From: Longimicrobiales bacterium
GTDB taxonomy: Bacteria > Gemmatimonadota > Gemmatimonadetes > Longimicrobiales > Gaopeijiaceae
Reading direction: 5' to 3'
Assembly (NCBI GenBank): GCA_028280205.1
Contig: JANQME010000020.1
Location: forward strand, 1 to 6,332
Length of the DNA: 6,332 nt
Shown: positions 1 through 6,103 of the stretch, in pieces
How the letters are laid out: every line of letters begins with the position of its first letter
Numbering within the stretch: position 1 is the stretch's first letter
Notes under the pieces: generated by a model
Database searches by the model: none
What the model was told of the DNA's origin: nothing
The model's input: only the letters and a program-made list of their open reading frames with translations
Position numbers and translations under genes: made by a program

Positions 1-1045
1 CGGCCCGGGCGACGACGATCGCCCCGACCCCGCCCAATCCGGCGAGGACCAGACCCTCGAGCGCGAGGCCGGAAAGGAGTCGAGCGCGCCCGGCCCCGAG
101 CGCGGTCCGCAGCGCGAGCTCCGCCTCGCGCGAGAGCACGCGCGTGAGGACGAGGTTCGTGACGTTGGCGCAGGCGGTGAGCAGCAGTGTGAGCGCCGCG
201 GCGAGGAGCACGAGGAGGTAGGGGCGTATACCCGCGACCCAGGAGTCCCGCAGAGACCGCACCTCGAAGGTGACGCCACCGTTCGTTTCCGGAGCGAGTG
301 CCGCGAGGTCCGCGGCGACGCGTGCGGCCGCCACTTGCGCTTCTTCGAGCGTCACTCCGTCTCGCAGACGCGCGATGCCGACGACCACCCGATCCTCACG
401 ATTCTCGAGGCCGGGGAAGGCGTCGCTGATGAAGAGCGATCGGTAGAGGTCGGTCCGGGCCGGGAAGTCGAACCCCTCGGGCATCACGCCGAAGATCTCG
501 TACGACGGGGAGAAGAAGGGCGACGCATCGAGCGATACCGTGCCCCCCACGACCTCCTCGCGAGATCCGAACTGCCGCTCCCACAGCTCGTGGCTGAGCA
601 CGAGCCCGAAGTTCCGCTCCCGGTCGTACGACTCGGGCCACAGGCCCCCGATGCGGGGAGACACCCCCAGCACTTCGAGGAGATTCTCCGTCATCAGGAT
701 CGCCGGCGGCTTCTCCGGTCCCGCGTCGCCGGCCAACGAGTACTGGCTTCCGGGGATGTAGGCGGCGACGCCGCTGAACAGCTCCGGGAGCTCCGCCCGT
801 AGGTCCGATATCTCGCGCATCGAGACCAGCGCGCCCTCCCCGCCCCGAGCTGAGCGGATCTCCACGAGCCGCTCCGCCTCCGGGAAGGGCAGAGGTTCCA
901 GGAGCGCCGCGTCGACGGCGGAGAAGATCGTGACGGCCGCCCCCATACCGAGGCTGAGGATACCGGCCGCGAGCGCCGCGTGCCCCGGTGAGCGGAGGAC
1001 CCGAACGAGCGCGCGCATGAGAACCCTGGTCATCACTCTGATCAT
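1..1045 (-). CDS. ADOP/MacB-type ABC transporter permease, N-terminal part (runs off left edge)
   Basis: Reading leftward from ATG at 1045, 348 codons stay open to the window edge, so the C-terminal half is missing. Residues about 18-60 form the first membrane helix and the typical start of the periplasmic core, with LRSPGHAALAAG, a LSLGMGAAVTIFSAVDAALL-like helix and then EPLPFPEAERLVEI. Around residues 145-170 VLSHELWERQFGSREEVVGG is the MacB periplasmic core signature. A second helix (about 273-294) leads into ACANVTNLVLTRVLSREAEL and ALRTALGAGRARLL, the FtsX cytoplasmic segment that contacts the ATPase, and a third helix begins at the edge. Members of this family are usually near 800 residues, with two FtsX domains. 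They work in the inner membrane with a separate ATPase, which is not seen here, and most are thought to export or to transmit mechanical force. The start overlaps the stop of the upstream binding-protein gene (ATGA) and has GGGAGG seven bases before it, so translation is probably coupled. Substrate unknown. Confidence 0.9.
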   Translation of the reverse strand, partial: MIRVMTRVLMRALVRVLRSPGHAALAAGILSLGMGAAVTIFSAVDAALLEPLPFPEAERLVEIRSARGGEGALVSMREISDLRAELPELFSGVAAYIPGSQYSLAGDAGPEKPPAILMTENLLEVLGVSPRIGGLWPESYDRERNFGLVLSHELWERQFGSREEVVGGTVSLDASPFFSPSYEIFGVMPEGFDFPARTDLYRSLFISDAFPGLENREDRVVVGIARLRDGVTLEEAQVAAARVAADLAALAPETNGGVTFEVRSLRDSWVAGIRPYLLVLLAAALTLLLTACANVTNLVLTRVLSREAELALRTALGAGRARLLSGLALEGLVLAGLGGVGAIVVARA

Positions 1046-2274
1046 CGGCCCGCCTCCCGATCGAAGTGCCCCAGATACACCAACTCGTGGTCCGACAGGA
1101 GCGCGGGGTGCAGGAGGTGCACGACGTCGGCGAGCGCGACGTCGGGCCGGGCCACCGCGCTCTCGTACCAGTCGTACGCGTTCACGTCCCAGTTGGAACG
1201 GGCGTAGTTGTGGTAGAGGCGCCCGTCGCGCCACGCCCGGAACTCCTGCATGTACCGGCCGGGGGGAAGGTCGCCGCCGTGAATGTCGCCAATGAGCCAG
1301 TGCTCGGTTTCGGCACCCGCCACCAAGAGTCCCTCGCTCGAGTACTCTTCCCCGTCGTAGCGCGCCCCGCCCTCGAAGTTCTGGAGCGGGTTCTTCGCGC
1401 CTGCGTCGCGGAGGAGGTGCGCCTCCAGGTTGTTCGTCATCATGAACCACCGGTCGTCGCCCGCGTGGTATCCCCACATCACGGTCGGCGTATCGACCAC
1501 GGCGGCTGCGCGTTCGGAGAGCTCCCGGTAGCGGGCTTCGATCTCCGAGAACGTCTCCTCGGCCTCGTCCTCGAGACCCACGAAGGCACCGAAGAACTTG
1601 ATCCACTCGGCTCGGGCCAACGGGTCGCGCTCGGCCCACACGAAGGTCGGTACGGCGCCCAGGCCCAGATCCCGTATCCGCTCGAGCGACGGAACGTTGT
1701 CCGGCGAGTTCATGGCGAGGAAGGTCGCATCCGGCGCACGCGTCAGGAGCACCTCCATGTTCGGTGGGAGGTGCCACGAGTATCCGAGCTCTCCGAGATC
1801 TCCCGTCTCCACCCGCGCTCGAACCGAGTCGTCGTACGTGAATCGGCCGCCGACGGCGACGAGGCGATCCGTGACCCCCAGCTCCGTGACGAGCGCGAGG
1901 AGGTCGTCTCCGTTCACGCCGATCGTGCGGACGGGTACCTCGACGACGTGCGCGCCCTCGAGGTCGTCGGGGAGCTGGCGCGGTCGGGCACCGCGCGGGA
2001 CGAGCACGACCACGTCCTCGACGCGCTGCGCGTCGTCGCCGTCGGTCTGGAACGCGGCGACCTCGCCGAAGGTGCGCACGACGGTGTACGCGTCGCGCTG
2101 TTCGAGTGTGAAGTGACGGGCATGGCGGACGAGGTCCGAAGATGCGTGGGCCTCGAGGCTTTCGACACCATCCTGCGAGCCCCGCCCTTCCTCGGTCGCC
2201 TGATCCGCGGAGGGCTGACACGCCGTCGCCAGAAGCGAGAGCACGAGCGAACCATGGCCGGCGATTTTCCTCAT
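1042..2274 (-). CDS. ABC transporter substrate-binding lipoprotein, FecB/BtuF-like (TroA superfamily)
   Basis: The product has 410 residues. Residues 1-19 look like a lipoprotein signal: MRK, a hydrophobic stretch and ATAC with Cys19 as the likely lipid anchor (the -3 residue is Ala rather than the preferred Leu). An acidic, Ser/Gln-rich linker follows to about residue 48. The rest resembles periplasmic binding proteins of the Fe-siderophore/cobalamin class (Peripla_BP_2). Recognisable segments are RHARHFTLEQRDAYTVV (51-67), a helix-linker region with PLARAEWIKFFGAF (218-231), and near the C-terminus NWDVNAYDWYESAVARPDVA (361-380) followed by LADVVHLLHPALL and HELVY. The role would be capture of a metal chelate or corrinoid outside the inner membrane, but the ligand cannot be read from the sequence. 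The start at 2274 is chosen because it gives the signal peptide and has GGAGG five bases upstream. The frame stays open 122 codons further upstream without family-like sequence. No BtuC/FecD-type permease is adjacent; instead the gene overlaps an ADOP-type permease. Confidence 0.86.
   Translation of the reverse strand: MRKIAGHGSLVLSLLATACQPSADQATEEGRGSQDGVESLEAHASSDLVRHARHFTLEQRDAYTVVRTFGEVAAFQTDGDDAQRVEDVVVLVPRGARPRQLPDDLEGAHVVEVPVRTIGVNGDDLLALVTELGVTDRLVAVGGRFTYDDSVRARVETGDLGELGYSWHLPPNMEVLLTRAPDATFLAMNSPDNVPSLERIRDLGLGAVPTFVWAERDPLARAEWIKFFGAFVGLEDEAEETFSEIEARYRELSERAAAVVDTPTVMWGYHAGDDRWFMMTNNLEAHLLRDAGAKNPLQNFEGGARYDGEEYSSEGLLVAGAETEHWLIGDIHGGDLPPGRYMQEFRAWRDGRLYHNYARSNWDVNAYDWYESAVARPDVALADVVHLLHPALLSDHELVYLGHFDREAGR
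1053..1058 (-). promoter_or_regulatory. Ribosome binding site of the ADOP-type permease
   Basis: On the minus strand GGGAGG lies seven bases before the ATG at 1045, inside the last codons of the binding-protein gene. It supports this start over the two in-frame methionines four and nine codons further on, and indicates reinitiation after the overlapping TGA. Confidence 0.7.
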
Positions 2275-2279
2275 CCCTT

Positions 2280-2284
2280 CCTCC
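2280..2284 (-). promoter_or_regulatory. Ribosome binding site of the substrate-binding lipoprotein
   Basis: GGAGG on the minus strand, five bases before the ATG at 2274. It decides the start: upstream extension of the frame would run through the intergenic hairpin and the divergent gene. Confidence 0.75.
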
Positions 2285-2300
2285 ACGTAAGCGCCAGGCA

Positions 2301-2336
2301 CAGGCCCACGAGGAGATCGCTCCCCCTCGTGGCCTG
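2301..2336. repeat. Strong inverted repeat in the divergent intergenic region
   Basis: Arms 2301-2313 and 2325-2336 can form 12 base pairs with one bulged C at 2305 and an 11-base loop (2314-2324). It lies between the binding-protein start (2274) and the conserved promoter-like element (2361-2396). If minus-strand transcription begins near or above 2361, the hairpin would be in the 5' leader of the binding-protein mRNA, with its start-proximal base about 17 bases before the GGAGG. It could be a leader structure, an operator or a transcription block between divergent units. There is no T-run on either side, so it is not a classic intrinsic terminator. Confidence 0.5.
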
Positions 2337-2360
2337 GCCACCTCCTGTCTCTACCGCGTG

Positions 2361-2396
2361 GATGATACGATGTTCTCGATAACACCGCCGTCAAGC
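2361..2396 (+). promoter_or_regulatory. Putative shared promoter/operator element, copy A, before the DUF3526 permease operon
   Basis: The element starts GATGATACGATGTTCTC (2361-2377), has a nine-base spacer, and ends GCCGTCAAGC (2387-2396). A second copy at 5462-5497 matches at 28 of 36 positions, with seven of the eight differences inside the spacer; CTACCG four bases upstream is also shared. The CGTC at 2389-2392 resembles the -10 element of many ECF sigma factors, and GATACGAT ends 17 bases before it, a plausible -35 distance. That would put the transcript start near 2399, about 18 bases before the ATG at 2417. The 17-base left block is longer than a -35 box, so a regulator site may overlap it. 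Confidence 0.55.
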
Positions 2397-2416
2397 AGAG
2401 AGCCCCGCATACTTCG

Positions 2417-3847
2417 ATGATTCTGCCCATCGTCCGAAAGGAGGCGCGAGAGCTCCTGCGTTCAGACATGGTCGCGGGGAGCGTCGCGATCGCGGGAGTC
2501 CTCCTCGTGCTCGCGGCGATCGAAGGAACCGGCACGCTGCGGGCACAGGCTGTCGAGCGCCGGGCCGCCTCCGAGGTCCACCGTGAGCGTTGGCTGGAGC
2601 GAGACGCGGTCAATGCCCATGTGGCTGCCCATGCGGGCACGACTCTCTACCGACCCCCCTCACCCTTGTCTGCGGTAGACCCGGGTCTGGACCGGTACCT
2701 CGGGATCTCCGTCTTCCTCGAGGCACACCGCATCAACCCGTTCCAGGAGGTCCGTGCCGCCGAGGGCGTTCCCGCTCAGCGGCTCGGCGTGCTTTCGGTC
2801 GCCTTCGTGCTGCAGGTCGTCGTGCCGCTTCTGGTCGTGCTGCTCACCTTCGGCGCGTTCGCTCGGGAGCGAGAGGTGGGAGTGCTCCGGCTGGCGCTGA
2901 GCCAGGGCGCTTCTCCCGGTCGGCTGGCGCTCGGGAAGCTGCTGGCTCTTTCCGCGGTCCTCCTCCTCGCGGTGGCCCCGGGGGCAACAACCGTCCTCCT
3001 CCTCCTTCCACAAGCGATCGTGGGGCCGGGAGGGGCGGTGGGTAGTCGATCCGACCTGCTCGTTCGCGCCGGGGCGATGGCTCTGGTCTACGTCGGGTAC
3101 CTGCTGGTCTTCCTTCTCCTCGGGCTGGCCGTCTCGGCGCGCTCGAGGTCCTCGGCGAGGGCGCTCACGCTGCTACTCGGCCTTTGGTTCTTCCAATGCC
3201 TGGCGATTCCGAGGCTCGTCGTGCAGACCGTACAGGAGGTCCGGCCGACGCCCTCGGGGTACGGACTTCGGGCGGCCATCGACAGAGATCAGAGGGCGAG
3301 CACCGACTACTTCGACCTCCTGGAGCAGGGCGCGGAGCGACTCACCACGACCTACGGCGTTTCCACCGCGGAGGAGCTACCCGTCAACCTTCGTGGCTAC
3401 GCCTTGATGGAAGGGGAACGGGAGGCCACCGAGGTGATGCGCCACCACTACGGTCGCCTGCATGCGGGGTTCGAGGCACAGCAGGCGCTGTACCGGCTCG
3501 CCGGGGTCGTGTCTCCCACGGTGCCCGTTCAGCTCCTCTCGATGGCGCTGGCGGGGAGCGACTTGTCCACGTTCCTCGAATTCGACCGCCAGGCCGAGGA
3601 GTATCGGACCTTGCTCGTCGGCGTCATGAACGACCACGACATGTACGAACTGCCCTCCGGCACCTCGGGATTCGCGGTGCCGCAAGACGAGTTGTACGCA
3701 CGGGTGCCTGAGTTCGCCTACGCAGCGCCCAGGTGGCCCGACGCGCTTCGCGACGAGCGGGGATCGCTGATGCTCCTGCTCGGATGGGTCGGAGGCACCC
3801 TGCTCGTGGCGGGGTGGTCCGTACGCTCTCTCGGTCGGAGCCCGTGA
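2417..3847 (+). CDS. ABC-2 type transporter permease, DUF3526 family (first of pair)
   Basis: A 476-residue inner-membrane protein with about six predicted helices: 18-36, 123-147, 172-200, 217-240, 247-267 and 450-470. The family signature GAFAREREVGVLRLALSQGA (146-165), followed by GRLALGKLL, is the cytoplasmic segment between helices 2 and 3 seen in ABC-2 permeases. Two large loops (about 40-122 and 268-449) should lie outside the membrane. The second contains SPTVPVQLLSMALAGSDLST (366-385) and then FLEFDRQAEEYRTLL, typical of DUF3526 proteins. These proteins usually act as a pair with one ATPase, often near TonB-dependent receptor genes; substrate unknown. The N-terminus MILPIVRKEARELLRS matches the normal family start, although no clear Shine-Dalgarno sequence precedes the ATG. 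The next in-frame methionine (codon 18) would remove the conserved start. The stop overlaps the next gene by four bases (GTGA). Confidence 0.88.
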   Translation: MILPIVRKEARELLRSDMVAGSVAIAGVLLVLAAIEGTGTLRAQAVERRAASEVHRERWLERDAVNAHVAAHAGTTLYRPPSPLSAVDPGLDRYLGISVFLEAHRINPFQEVRAAEGVPAQRLGVLSVAFVLQVVVPLLVVLLTFGAFAREREVGVLRLALSQGASPGRLALGKLLALSAVLLLAVAPGATTVLLLLPQAIVGPGGAVGSRSDLLVRAGAMALVYVGYLLVFLLLGLAVSARSRSSARALTLLLGLWFFQCLAIPRLVVQTVQEVRPTPSGYGLRAAIDRDQRASTDYFDLLEQGAERLTTTYGVSTAEELPVNLRGYALMEGEREATEVMRHHYGRLHAGFEAQQALYRLAGVVSPTVPVQLLSMALAGSDLSTFLEFDRQAEEYRTLLVGVMNDHDMYELPSGTSGFAVPQDELYARVPEFAYAAPRWPDALRDERGSLMLLLGWVGGTLLVAGWSVRSLGRSP

Positions 3848-5427
3848 CCCGCACCCGCACCGTGGCGCGGCTGGAGCTCCGGCTGCTCTGGGCTGGTGGG
3901 CGCGGCGCGGCCGTAGCGGCCTTGTTGCTGATCGCCGCAGGATTGGCTCTCTTCGCTACCGAGAGCGAGGTGCGCGTGCAGTGGGGGGCGGTGGAGGAGG
4001 CCCGCTGGGAACACGAGGTGCGTCTCGCGCGTGCGCGCGAAGGGGCCGAGTGGCTCGAGTTTCCGACCCACCAGGATCGGGTGCCGATCGTATCGTTCGT
4101 GGCGCCGCAGCCGCCCGGCCGCTTCGGCGTGCTGTCGCTGGGTCAACGCGATGTGCTGCCGCAGGCGCTCGCGTGGGTGCCGGAGGAGAACGCCACGCAC
4201 TCCCCACCACACCCCACCGCCGACGGGAGGGTGCTCTACGGCCTTGCGCCGGTGGAGGTGACGTCCGCTCCCCTGTCCCGTCTGCTGGGCCCCTTCGATC
4301 TCGCGTTCGTGGTCGTGTACCTCCTTCCGCTGGCGCTATTTGCGCTGACGTTCGACCTGCTGGGCAGCGAACGGGAATCGGGGAGGCTTGCGCTGCTCCG
4401 ATCCCAGCCCGTCGGGACGGGTGCCCTGGTGGGCGGGAAGCTGCTGGTGCGTGGAGGACTCGTTCTGGCGGCGGGCGTCGCGGTTCCCCTTCTGGTGGCG
4501 GCGATCCTTGCCGCAGGTCGGCAGCAAGGCGACGAGCCGTGGAGCGCGCTCTGGCTCTGTTCAGGAGCCACGGTACTGTACGCAACGTTCTGGCTCGGTC
4601 TGGGGGCGTGGGTGGACAGCCGCGGCCGCCACGTCGGCTCCAACGCGCTGCTCCTTACCGGCGCATGGCTCGCGGTGACGGTGCTCATCCCCGCCGTAAC
4701 CGTCCAACTCGCCGAGCGGGTTGCGCCTCCGCCGTCGTCGGTCCGATTCGCCCAGGAGACGCGACCCCTACCGGAGCTGGCCTACCACGAATACCACCTC
4801 ACTTCTCGCGCGTTGCGGGACGCCTTTGCGGAGGCGTACCGACCGGATCCTTCGGCCCGCCCGGAGGCAGACCCGCAAAGGCGCGCAGAGGCCTGGGTGA
4901 GCCTGCACGTTCCGCCGGAGCTCGAGCGGAGGCCCTGGATCCGCACCTTTCTGGATCGGAACCCGGGATGGTCGAGACCCCTCACCTATTGGCAAGCAGA
5001 CGGGGCGGCCAAGGAGGCGGAGCGGCAGGAGACCGAGTTCCGTGCCCGCGCGCTGGTCGAACGATACGTCGCGACACGCGAGAGGCACCTCGCGCTTGCG
5101 AACAGGCTCGCGCTCCTTTCCCCGGCGCTGCTCCTCCAGGAGGTGATGGACGCGGTCGCGGGGTCGGACCTGGGCCGCCACCAGCGGTTCGTGGAGGAGC
5201 TGGATCTCCACGCACGCGAGCTTCAGCAGCCGTTCGTCTCCGCGATGAAGGCGGGCCGCGCAATCACCCCGGACGAGATCGGAGACGCGCGACCCTTCCG
5301 ATTCGAAAGGCCCGTCCGATGGGCCGAGCTGGGGGCGCGCCTTGCGCTCCCTCTGGCGGGTCTCCTCGCGTTCGCCCTTCTCGGCGCGGCGCTCACGGTT
5401 CGAGCCTGCCGCCCTCCCACGGTGTAG
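3844..5427 (+). CDS. ABC-2 type transporter permease, DUF3526 family (second of pair)
   Basis: From GTG at 3844 the product has 527 residues and the same plan as the preceding gene: helices at about 19-38, 151-170, 196-223, 236-255, 266-287 and 493-517, with large extracytoplasmic loops at about 40-148 and 290-490. DLLGSERESGRLALLRSQPV (171-190) followed by GALVGGKLL is the ABC-2 cytoplasmic signature. SPALLLQEVMDAVAGSDLGR (426-445) followed by HQRFVEEL corresponds to the DUF3526 motif of its partner, so the two are diverged paralogues, probably forming a heterodimer. The GTG overlaps the TGA of the first permease and has GGAG three bases upstream. The frame is open back to 3733, but that extension lies inside the first permease and lacks family-like sequence. 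No ATPase gene adjoins the pair, which is unusual; it may lie outside the window. Confidence 0.86.
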   Translation: MTRTRTVARLELRLLWAGGRGAAVAALLLIAAGLALFATESEVRVQWGAVEEARWEHEVRLARAREGAEWLEFPTHQDRVPIVSFVAPQPPGRFGVLSLGQRDVLPQALAWVPEENATHSPPHPTADGRVLYGLAPVEVTSAPLSRLLGPFDLAFVVVYLLPLALFALTFDLLGSERESGRLALLRSQPVGTGALVGGKLLVRGGLVLAAGVAVPLLVAAILAAGRQQGDEPWSALWLCSGATVLYATFWLGLGAWVDSRGRHVGSNALLLTGAWLAVTVLIPAVTVQLAERVAPPPSSVRFAQETRPLPELAYHEYHLTSRALRDAFAEAYRPDPSARPEADPQRRAEAWVSLHVPPELERRPWIRTFLDRNPGWSRPLTYWQADGAAKEAERQETEFRARALVERYVATRERHLALANRLALLSPALLLQEVMDAVAGSDLGRHQRFVEELDLHARELQQPFVSAMKAGRAITPDEIGDARPFRFERPVRWAELGARLALPLAGLLAFALLGAALTVRACRPPTV

Positions 5428-5455
5428 GCGGACGGTTGGCTGCTTCCCCGCCTAC
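5424..5455 (+). terminator. Inverted repeat after the permease operon (possible weak terminator)
   Basis: Perfect eight-base arms GTAGGCGG (5424-5431) and CCGCCTAC (5448-5455) are separated by 16 bases. The left arm includes the TAG stop of the second permease. The hairpin sits between that stop and the promoter-like element of the sigma gene. The long loop and lack of a following T-run make factor-independent termination doubtful. It might instead limit read-through or be part of the control region. Confidence 0.35.
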
Positions 5456-5461
5456 CGGCTT

Positions 5462-5497
5462 GATGATACGATATTCTCAGTAGTGTTGCCGTCAAGC
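5462..5497 (+). promoter_or_regulatory. Putative shared promoter/operator element, copy B, before the ECF sigma gene
   Basis: The element reads GATGATACGATATTCTC (5462-5478), a nine-base spacer unlike that of copy A, then GCCGTCAAGC (5488-5497). It is in the same orientation as copy A (2361-2396). CGTC at 5490-5493 is a candidate -10, giving a transcript start near 5500, only a few bases before the sigma start. The message would then be nearly leaderless. Self-activation by the encoded sigma factor is the natural hypothesis; a common operator for another regulator is the main alternative. Confidence 0.55.
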
Positions 5498-5509
5498 TAA
5501 AGGGTGAAC

Positions 5510-6052
5510 GTGTCGCACGAGGCAGCGCCAGCTCCGGGAGGGAGATCGCCCGACCACGACAGGATCGAGCACCTCTTTCAAAGTTACTTCGGTGAACTCT
5601 GCTCCTTCGTGCATGGGATGGTGGCGTCGCCCGAGACGGCTGAGGAGCTCGTGCAGGACGTGTTCGCGGCGATCTGGCGGCAGCGAGCCGAACGGCCGCT
5701 CGGCGAGATCGAGCGTGCCTATCTCTATACAGCGGCCCGACGCAACGCGCTGAACAACCTGAGGCGCGCGCGTCTGCAGCAACGCTGGACTCGAGAGGCG
5801 ACGGCCGCACCTCGGTCGTCGGTACCCACCCCCGAGGAGGAGACGGCAGTGCGCGAGATGGAGCGCTCGGTCGAGCGCGTGCTCGAGCGACTCCCTCCCC
5901 GCTGCCGAGAAGCGTTTCTTCTGGTCCGTGGCCGCGGGCTGAGACATGCCGAAGCTGCGGAAGTGATGGGGATCAGCGCGAAGACTGTCGAGGCCCAGAT
6001 GGGTCGTGCGCTGCAAGCCCTCCGGGCCGCCCTGCTGCAATCCTCTTCATAG
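5510..6052 (+). CDS. ECF (sigma-70 family) RNA polymerase sigma factor, FecI-like
   Basis: About 180 residues, normal for a two-domain ECF sigma factor. Numbering from 5504, region 2 covers about 21-90. IEHLFQSYFGELCSFVHGMV leads to ETAEELVQDVFAAIW (core RNA polymerase binding, region 2.2) and RAYLYTAARRNALNNLRR (regions 2.3-2.4, melting and -10 recognition). A variable linker spans about 91-120. Region 4 (about 123-178) has LPPRCREAFLLVRGRGLRHA then EAAEVMGISAKTVEAQMGRA, the helix-turn-helix for -35 binding. The pattern resembles the Bacteroides-expansion/FecI-like group, normally held inactive by a membrane FecR protein; the next gene fits that. Two in-frame GTG starts are possible. That at 5510 has AAAGGG (5499-5504) about five bases upstream, and that at 5504 abuts the same sequence, so 5510 is preferred weakly. 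The preceding shared element suggests autoregulation. Confidence 0.92.
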   Translation: MSHEAAPAPGGRSPDHDRIEHLFQSYFGELCSFVHGMVASPETAEELVQDVFAAIWRQRAERPLGEIERAYLYTAARRNALNNLRRARLQQRWTREATAAPRSSVPTPEEETAVREMERSVERVLERLPPRCREAFLLVRGRGLRHAEAAEVMGISAKTVEAQMGRALQALRAALLQSSS

Positions 6053-6054
6053 GG

Positions 6055-6073
6055 CCTACGGTCTCCACGTAGG
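6055..6073. repeat. Small inverted repeat between the sigma and anti-sigma genes
   Basis: Six-base arms CCTACG (6055-6060) and CGTAGG (6068-6073) flank a seven-base loop, starting two bases after the sigma stop codon. There is no T-run after it. It may be a minor processing or attenuation hairpin that sets different levels of sigma and anti-sigma, or chance. Confidence 0.25.
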
Positions 6074-6103
6074 GGTATCCCGGCCCCCGTGTGTTTCACA
6101 GTC

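Noticed and set aside
335..802. Plus-strand open frames of 73-155 codons across 335-1295
   Set aside because: They are antisense to the ADOP-type permease and the end of the binding protein, are Arg/Pro-rich, and show no motif or ribosome binding site.
1066..2382. A 438-codon open frame on the plus strand
   Set aside because: It lies wholly antisense to the substrate-binding lipoprotein gene, whose frame gives a signal peptide and family motifs. In GC-rich DNA such shadow frames are common, and this translation shows no recognisable domain.
2275..2640. Upstream extension of the binding-protein gene by 122 codons
   Set aside because: It would cross the intergenic hairpin and the start of the divergent permease. 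The start at 2274 has a good ribosome binding site and a lipoprotein signal peptide.
3733..3843. Earlier start for the second permease
   Set aside because: The extra 37 codons are Arg/Ala-rich and overlap the end of the first permease. GTG at 3844 gives a normal family N-terminus with a four-base overlap.
5464..5479. Fur-like dyad TGATACGATATTCTCA in copy B
   Set aside because: The halves match in only about four of seven positions and the centre is two bases instead of one. Copy A is no better, so an iron-box call is not supported, though an unknown operator remains possible.
3981..5483. A 500-codon open frame on the plus strand, offset from the second permease
   Set aside because: Its translation is Gly/Arg/Pro/Ala-rich with no membrane pattern or motif, while the overlapping frame encodes a clear DUF3526 permease. 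It also runs through the permease stop into the promoter-like element.
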